64,000 bases of DNA from Haloarcula ordinaria (GTDB lineage: Archaea > Halobacteriota > Halobacteria > Halobacteriales > Haloarculaceae). Within the stretch, counting starts at the first letter, position 1, and each line of letters begins with the position of its first letter. The stretch covers positions 496,001 to 560,000 of the forward strand of contig NZ_CP119789.1 of the NCBI RefSeq assembly GCF_029338275.1, read 5' to 3'. This document shows positions 59,336-64,000 of the stretch, piece by piece. Below the pieces are notes generated by a model. It had not been told where the DNA came from, ran no database searches, and saw only the letters and a program-made list of their open reading frames with translations. The position numbers were made by a program, and so were the translations under genes.

Positions 59336-61047
59336 TCCGATATGCCGGGTGTGGCGGTCGGGTCCGCCGTGTCTGCCGTCGGCCCGTCCGCCCCGCTCGC
59401 GTCGACCTCGAACTGCGAGAGCAGGTCCTGGAGTTCGTCGGTGCGGCGCGCCACCGACGACACCTCCTCAGAGACCTCGGTGATGGTCGCCGTCTGTTCT
59501 TCGGTGGCGGCCGCGACCGCCTCTGCCTCCTGGCTGGTCTGTTCGCTCACCGTCGCGACCTCGTCGACCATCCCGACGACCTCCTGGGTCGTCTCGGCCT
59601 GGTCGCTGGTCGCGCCCGAGATCTCCTGGATGGCGTCGTTGACCTCGCCCAGCACGTCGACGATGTCCTCGAAGTCACGGAGCGCCCCCTCGATGGTGCC
59701 CGTGCTCTCGGAGACCCGCTCGTTCATGTCCTCGACGTCGGTGACCGTCTGACTGGCCTCGTCCTGGACGGCCTGGATGCGGTCGGAGATATCGGCGGCG
59801 GCGTCGCGCGTCTCTTCGGCCAGGGCCTTCACCTCGTCCGCGACGACCGCGAAGCCGTCCCCGGAGGCGTCGGCGCGGGCCGCCTCGATGGAGGCGTTCA
59901 GCGCCAGCATGTTCGTCTGCTCTGCGACCTCGGTGATGACGTCGACGATCTCGTCGATCTCGCCGACCTCGTCGACCAGTCCCTCGACCGCGGTGGCGAT
60001 TTCCTCGATTCGGGCCTCCATCTCGTCGAGTTCGTCGATGGCGACGGCGGCCTCCTCGCGTCCGGTCCGACCCCGTTCGGCGGCTTCCTGGGCGGTCTGG
60101 GCGGCGTCGTCGGCCGTGGCCGCGATCTCCTCGACGGTCGCCGAGAGCGTGTTCATCTCCGAGGCGACGTCGTCGTGGCGCTCGGACTGCTTGCTCGCAC
60201 CCGCGGAGATGTCCTGAATCGACCGGGCGACCTCGTCGCTGGCGCGGTCGATCTCGTCGACGCTCTCGGCGAACCGGTCGCTGGTCTCGGAGACGTCCTC
60301 GGCGAAGGCCGTGACCTCGCCGACCATCTCGCCCAGCGTCGTCACGAGGTCGTTGTAGTTCTCGACGACCGCCCGGAACAGCTCGTCGTCGACGTCGTCG
60401 TCGAAGTCGGCGTCGAGCGTGGCGGTGAGGTCGCCGTCTTTCGCCTGTTCGGCCGCGTCGCCGAAGGACGACACGAGGTCGCGAAGCGCCTGCGAGCGCT
60501 CCTCTAGGTCCTCGGTCATCACCTGGAGCTCGGTCGTGTAGTCGTCGAGGCTCGCGGCCATTCGGTCGAGCGAGTCCCCGAACGCCCCCGGGACGTCCTC
60601 GTCTAGGACGTCCGCGTCGAACTCCTGGTGTGCGAGGGCGTCGGCCTGCCGAGAGACCGTCTCGAGGTGGGCCTGCATCGAACCAAAGGAGGACAGCAGG
60701 TTCGCCACCTCGTCGTCGCGGTCGCTGTCGGGGACGCTGACGTCGACCTCGCCGGCGGCAATCTGGGCCGCCGTCTCGTCGAGCGCCACGACGGGGTGGA
60801 CGAGGTCCTCGCGGGTGATGAACACCGTGTTGGCGAACGCCACGGCCGCGCCCGTCAACAGGAGTGCGGTGAAGACGAACTGGGGTGTCCCCTGCAGTGT
60901 GAACGCGACGACTGCCAGCGCAATCGAGACGCCGAACTGGATACCCACGGCGGCGAGCACCTTCCGCTCGATGGAGCCGGAGACGCCGGTGAGGTCCAGT
61001 GACGCCCGTATCAGTCGTTTGTAGGTGTCGAGCGGGTCGAGTGACAT
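59332..61047 (-). CDS. methyl-accepting chemotaxis transducer (Htr type)
   Basis: A 571-residue signal transducer: two membrane helices (about 28-47 and 54-73) with hardly any extracellular loop, a HAMP domain (about 75-130), a second HAMP-like segment (about 180-235), then the long coiled-coil signalling domain. Its tip [20 protein letters not shown] (near 382) is the CheA/CheW contact region. Many Glu/Gln pairs serve as methylation sites. Without an extracellular sensor it probably responds to a cytoplasmic or partner signal. Confidence 0.93.
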   Translation of the reverse strand: MSLDPLDTYKRLIRASLDLTGVSGSIERKVLAAVGIQFGVSIALAVVAFTLQGTPQFVFTALLLTGAAVAFANTVFITREDLVHPVVALDETAAQIAAGEVDVSVPDSDRDDEVANLLSSFGSMQAHLETVSRQADALAHQEFDADVLDEDVPGAFGDSLDRMAASLDDYTTELQVMTEDLEERSQALRDLVSSFGDAAEQAKDGDLTATLDADFDDDVDDELFRAVVENYNDLVTTLGEMVGEVTAFAEDVSETSDRFAESVDEIDRASDEVARSIQDISAGASKQSERHDDVASEMNTLSATVEEIAATADDAAQTAQEAAERGRTGREEAAVAIDELDEMEARIEEIATAVEGLVDEVGEIDEIVDVITEVAEQTNMLALNASIEAARADASGDGFAVVADEVKALAEETRDAAADISDRIQAVQDEASQTVTDVEDMNERVSESTGTIEGALRDFEDIVDVLGEVNDAIQEISGATSDQAETTQEVVGMVDEVATVSEQTSQEAEAVAAATEEQTATITEVSEEVSSVARRTDELQDLLSQFEVDASGADGPTADTADPTATPGISD

Positions 61048-61178
61048 ACCAGAACGGTACCACGGACTCCCCTTTCAATGACTCGGGCTCTTTCCAGAAA
61101 CTGATAACCAGCCCCGTCGGCCGTGGATGCCGTGGATTCGGGGCGGAGGGGACGGCTACGTCGGCGCTCAGTCCGTGC

Positions 61179-61952
61179 TCACCGGTCCCCGTTGACCCAG
61201 TGCGCGACGCGGCGGACGACCGAGCGCGGCGCCAGGCGGCCGAGCAGGTCGACGACGCGCATCGACGTGCTCGGGACGACGACCGTCTCGCCGCCCATCA
61301 GTCCCTCGTAGGCGGCTTCGGCGACGGCCTCGGGGGTGTTAGAACTGAGCGCGCCGACGCTGGAGTCGGCCATCCCGGCGCGGGCCTGGAACTCGGTGTC
61401 GACGGGACCGGGACACAGCAGCGTCACGGCCACCGGTGTCTCGCGCAGCTCCTCGGCGAGCGCCTCGGTGAAGCTGTTGACGTAGGCCTTGCTGGCGTAG
61501 TAGCCCGCCATCTGCGGGCCGGGCTGGAACCCCGCGACCGAACCCACGTTGAGCACCGCCCCGCCATCCGAGAGGTCGTCGAGGAACAGGCGCGTGAGTT
61601 CGACCGGCAGGACGACGTTCAGCTGTAACTGGGTGCGCTCGGCGTCCAGGTCGCTCTCGCGGAACGGGCCGTAGGTCCCGACGCCGACGTTGTTGACGAG
61701 GATATCGACGTCCAGGTCCCGCGCGGCGACTGTCTCGTAGAGGTCGGCGGCGGCCCCGTCGCGGTCGAGGTCCATCGCGATGGGCGTCGCCGTCACGCCC
61801 TGCGATTCGAGGTCGGCGGCCAGCGACTCGAGGCGCTCGGTCCGCCGGGCGACGGGGACGACGTCGTGGCCGTGGCTCGCGAACTCGCGGGCCAGCGCCG
61901 CGCCGATGCCGGCCGACGCGCCGGTGACGAGCGCAGTCCCGCCGTCCATCAT
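61179..61952 (-). CDS. short-chain dehydrogenase/reductase
   Basis: A 257-residue SDR: TGASAGIGAAL is the NAD(P)-binding TGxxxGIG, NNVGVGTYGP the NNAG-type motif, and YYASKAYVN the YxxxK catalytic pair, with Ser in NVGSVAG. Broad acyl or polyol oxidoreductase; substrate unknown. It begins in an ATGATG overlap with rdgB (61949-61952), so it is co-translated with it. Confidence 0.9.
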   Translation of the reverse strand: MMDGGTALVTGASAGIGAALAREFASHGHDVVPVARRTERLESLAADLESQGVTATPIAMDLDRDGAAADLYETVAARDLDVDILVNNVGVGTYGPFRESDLDAERTQLQLNVVLPVELTRLFLDDLSDGGAVLNVGSVAGFQPGPQMAGYYASKAYVNSFTEALAEELRETPVAVTLLCPGPVDTEFQARAGMADSSVGALSSNTPEAVAEAAYEGLMGGETVVVPSTSMRVVDLLGRLAPRSVVRRVAHWVNGDR

Positions 61953-62623
61953 TCGGTGCCCGTGTCGCGCCCGGCGTACCACTCGGCGAACTTCGCCAGC
62001 GCCCGGCCCCGATGGGAGACGGCGTTCTTCGCCTCGGTGCTCATCTCCGCGAACGTCCGGCCGTCGTGCTCGAAGATGGGGTCGAAACCGAAGCCACCGT
62101 CGCCACGCGGGGCGACGATATCGCCGGGGACCCACCCCTCGAACAGTTTCACCGGCACCGACTCGCCGTCGCCCTCACGGACCTGCTCGTCGGTGGTCGC
62201 CGTGTCGCGCTCGGCGGCCGCGAGGTCCTGGCCGCGGCGCTCCCCACGGTCGACGCCGCCCGGGTCTGGCGTGGCGTCGAACGACTCGCCGTCGCAGTAG
62301 GCGATGACCGTCTTGAACGCCGCCGAGTGGTCGGCCTCCGGTTTCGTCATGCGCCAGACGCGCTCGACGCCGACGGTGTCCTCGACGTACGAGGAGTACG
62401 GGCCGGGGAAGCCGTCGAAGGCGTCGATGAACAGCCCCGCGTCGTCGACGATGACCGGACCGCCGGCCGTCCGGTAGGCGTCGCGAGCGCCCTGTGCGGC
62501 CACCGTCCCCAGGTCGTCGGCCTGCACCTCCGGGTAGTCGAAGTCGAACTGGCGTACCTCGTCGTCGAGGTACTCTGTCGCCTCCCGGACCTTCCCGGGG
62601 TTCGTCGTCACGAAATGCAGCAT
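61949..62623 (-). CDS. rdgB: XTP/dITP diphosphatase (RdgB/HAM1)
   Basis: House-cleaning enzyme that hydrolyses non-canonical purine NTPs. MLHFVTTNPGKVREATEYLD opens the family fold; PVIVDDAGLFIDAFDGFPGPYSSY and FGFDPIFEHDGRTFAEM are the conserved central and C-terminal motifs. The 224 residues include a polar insert (about 118-158, RGQDLAAAERDTATTDEQV) that lengthens the protein beyond the bacterial size of about 195. Confidence 0.93.
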   Translation of the reverse strand: MLHFVTTNPGKVREATEYLDDEVRQFDFDYPEVQADDLGTVAAQGARDAYRTAGGPVIVDDAGLFIDAFDGFPGPYSSYVEDTVGVERVWRMTKPEADHSAAFKTVIAYCDGESFDATPDPGGVDRGERRGQDLAAAERDTATTDEQVREGDGESVPVKLFEGWVPGDIVAPRGDGGFGFDPIFEHDGRTFAEMSTEAKNAVSHRGRALAKFAEWYAGRDTGTE

Positions 62624-62666
62624 ACCGGCAACGGGTCGCCGGGCGTCAAAGAGCCGTCGAAACGCC

Positions 62667-62939
62667 TTAATCGACGATGACTTCGACCGGTTCGTCGTCC
62701 GCCTCGGCGTCGGCCTCCTCGCCGGCGCCGCGTTCGAGATACAGCATCACGCCGGCGACGACGAGGACGACCCACGAGCGCCAGTTCGCCAGGTTCAGCG
62801 TGTAGCCGATACCGAACGGCTTCTCGACCAGCATCCCGTCGCCCGGTTGCCAGTACGACGAGACCAGCCGCTTGAAGCTCGGTCGCTCGAAGTTGTACGG
62901 CACGCCGAAGATGGAGCCGGACTGTGGTTTATCTGCCAT
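62667..62939 (-). CDS. DUF5808 small membrane protein
   Basis: A 90-residue protein with FGVPYNFERPSFKRLVSSYW and KPFGIGYTLNLANW, the DUF5808 signature of a soluble region, followed by one membrane helix (about 54-70) and an acidic end. Start at 62939 is preferred over the longer frame because the extra residues are not family-like. Function unknown. Confidence 0.85.
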   Translation of the reverse strand: MADKPQSGSIFGVPYNFERPSFKRLVSSYWQPGDGMLVEKPFGIGYTLNLANWRSWVVLVVAGVMLYLERGAGEEADAEADDEPVEVIVD

Positions 62940-62997
62940 GTTTCCCCCTACTCCCCGCGAGGGTAAATCAGTTGTCCACTCTGCAAGCCTGACAGTG

Positions 62998-63969
62998 TCA
63001 GGCGAGCCCCACCGACCGGAGGAGGGTAAAGAGCACGTCACCGTAGGTCAGCGAGACGACCAGTCCGACGAACATCGGGACGAGGAACGGGATGCCGGGC
63101 GATATCCACACCGCCTCGCTTCGGGCGAGCACCTCCAGTCCCTCGCGCAGCTGCGCTGGCGTGGTCCCGTAGGCCGAGTGGTCGATGTCGTCGAGGAACG
63201 CCTCGGCGCCCCATGGGTCGGGTCCCCCTGCGGCGCCCCACTCGGGCCCGCCGCCGTCGGTGACGAGCCCTCCGTCGCCGGGTGGATTCGGCGCTTCAGG
63301 GAGCGTCTCGGGGTCGCGGTAGAGGTCTGGCTTCGCACGGACGTCGGCGAGCGAGAGGCCGCGCCACTGCAGGTACATCCGCAGGGCGTCGAGGTCCAGC
63401 CCACTGCGCGTGAACCCGTCCGGCGCGGAGAGGAGCCGCCCGTACTCGCCGGGCACGTCGCTGACCGACACCGGCCGACCGATGAACATCGCCATCGAGA
63501 GGCGCCCGCGGGCGAGGTTCCCCGCAGCCACCGCGAGCGGGTAGGCGACGCCCGCGAGTACCGTGTTCGAGAGGATGGTCAGCGAGAAGACGCCGATGGG
63601 CGTCTGCTGGAGCGGCAGAGCGACGGAGGGGGCCGAGAGGAGGTAGGTAGGGTAGACCGGAAAGAGCACGGCGACCAGTATGAACGCCTTGGCGTCGGCC
63701 CCACCGAAGCCGCCGATGTACCAGAAGCCGTAGGACAGCGGGGCGACGAAGCCCAGGCTGATGGCCACGCGCAGGAAGAACAGCCGCTGGCCACCGACGG
63801 GCGAGGTCCAGACGGTGTAGGCGTCCCACGCCAGCAGGACGACGGCGAGGACGGCCAGTGGGAGCCACGTCCGGTTGGGGACCCGACGCGTCTTCACGTC
63901 GCGGTAGGCCGCCCACGCGAAGACGGGGACGGCGACCAGTCGCAACAGGTCCGGTATCGACCCGAGCAC
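62998..63969 (-). CDS. pibD: type IV prepilin/pre-archaellin peptidase (A24)
   Basis: Aspartyl membrane protease that cleaves class III signal peptides of archaellins and pilins. [16 protein letters not shown] holds the first catalytic Asp and [11 protein letters not shown] the GxGD-like second. Six or so helices are separated by a large loop (about 160-275). The GTG at 63969 is the start I can see; the frame is open toward the window end, so the true start may lie slightly beyond. A 323-residue length is fitting. Confidence 0.88.
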   Translation of the reverse strand: MLGSIPDLLRLVAVPVFAWAAYRDVKTRRVPNRTWLPLAVLAVVLLAWDAYTVWTSPVGGQRLFFLRVAISLGFVAPLSYGFWYIGGFGGADAKAFILVAVLFPVYPTYLLSAPSVALPLQQTPIGVFSLTILSNTVLAGVAYPLAVAAGNLARGRLSMAMFIGRPVSVSDVPGEYGRLLSAPDGFTRSGLDLDALRMYLQWRGLSLADVRAKPDLYRDPETLPEAPNPPGDGGLVTDGGGPEWGAAGGPDPWGAEAFLDDIDHSAYGTTPAQLREGLEVLARSEAVWISPGIPFLVPMFVGLVVSLTYGDVLFTLLRSVGLA

Positions 63970-64000
63970 GACTGTCAGGTCCCGTGGGAACGACCCTAAC

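Overview
The window looks like chromosomal DNA of a halophilic archaeon (class Halobacteria). The evidence is high G+C, very acidic proteins, archaeal information-processing genes (Orc1/Cdc6, PCNA, PriL, Hjc, TBP, aIF2 gamma, Rpo7, Spt4, FtsJ-TRAM), a haloarchaeal double-TatC translocase, Tat-type lipoprotein signals, leaderless starts with AT boxes about 25-35 bp upstream, and a class II tRNA-Ser. The gene content fits Haloarcula and relatives, but the genus is inferred.

Layout. 1-9.3 kb: MATE exporter, a small membrane protein, a conserved haloarchaeal protein, Orc1/Cdc6 with an inverted repeat around its promoter, a MutS-like HhH ATPase, LarE, a histidine phosphatase and a frameshifted tatC. 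9.5-12.7 kb: double TatC, then an RHH regulator overlapping a queuosine/archaeosine-precursor transporter. 12.7-20.3 kb: FtsJ methyltransferase, PCNA, hydrolase, Tat lipoprotein, Hjc, SWIM zinc-finger protein, PriL and a small zinc ribbon. 20.5-26.3 kb: SAH/SIH hydrolase, an acidic secreted protein, a SAH/MTA deaminase, an MFS transporter and HisG. 26.3-26.9 kb: hairpins and an AT-rich, gene-poor patch. 26.9-30.7 kb: a second MFS, TBP, tRNA G10 methyltransferase and a zinc-ribbon protein. 30.7-33.7 kb: a tight operon aIF2 gamma - PIN - Rpo7 - Spt4 - dephospho-CoA kinase. 33.8-35.8 kb: a TrkA protein with a nonsense-interrupted APC permease. 36-48.5 kb: mixed metabolism, a five-repeat DUF1508 membrane protein, thiolase, two tiny paralogues, an aspartoacylase-like protein, a PhoU/TrkA-C tandem protein and citrate synthase. 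48.7-52.6 kb: K+ channel, threonine ammonia-lyase, RidA and tRNA-Ser. 52.7-64 kb: lipoprotein, ACT and VOC proteins, a decayed PAS kinase, RNase Z, a Thr/Glu-repeat secreted protein, TrkA, a coupled 31-aa/PIN-like pair, a chemotaxis transducer, SDR, RdgB, DUF5808 and a type IV prepilin peptidase.

How the genes fit together. Replication and recombination genes are scattered over the first 20 kb. SahH and the deaminase form a plausible SAH recycling route. The Tat genes would export the twin-arginine lipoproteins encoded at 16 kb and 52.7 kb. Threonine ammonia-lyase is followed closely by RidA, which clears the enamine it releases. Four TrkA/RCK-type proteins point to K+ homeostasis. Most of the window is core genome. 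I see no CRISPR array, prophage or complete insertion sequence. Three genes carry apparent lesions (tatC frameshift, APC TAA, PAS kinase TAG plus deletion), so sequence quality should be checked before any of them is read as biology.
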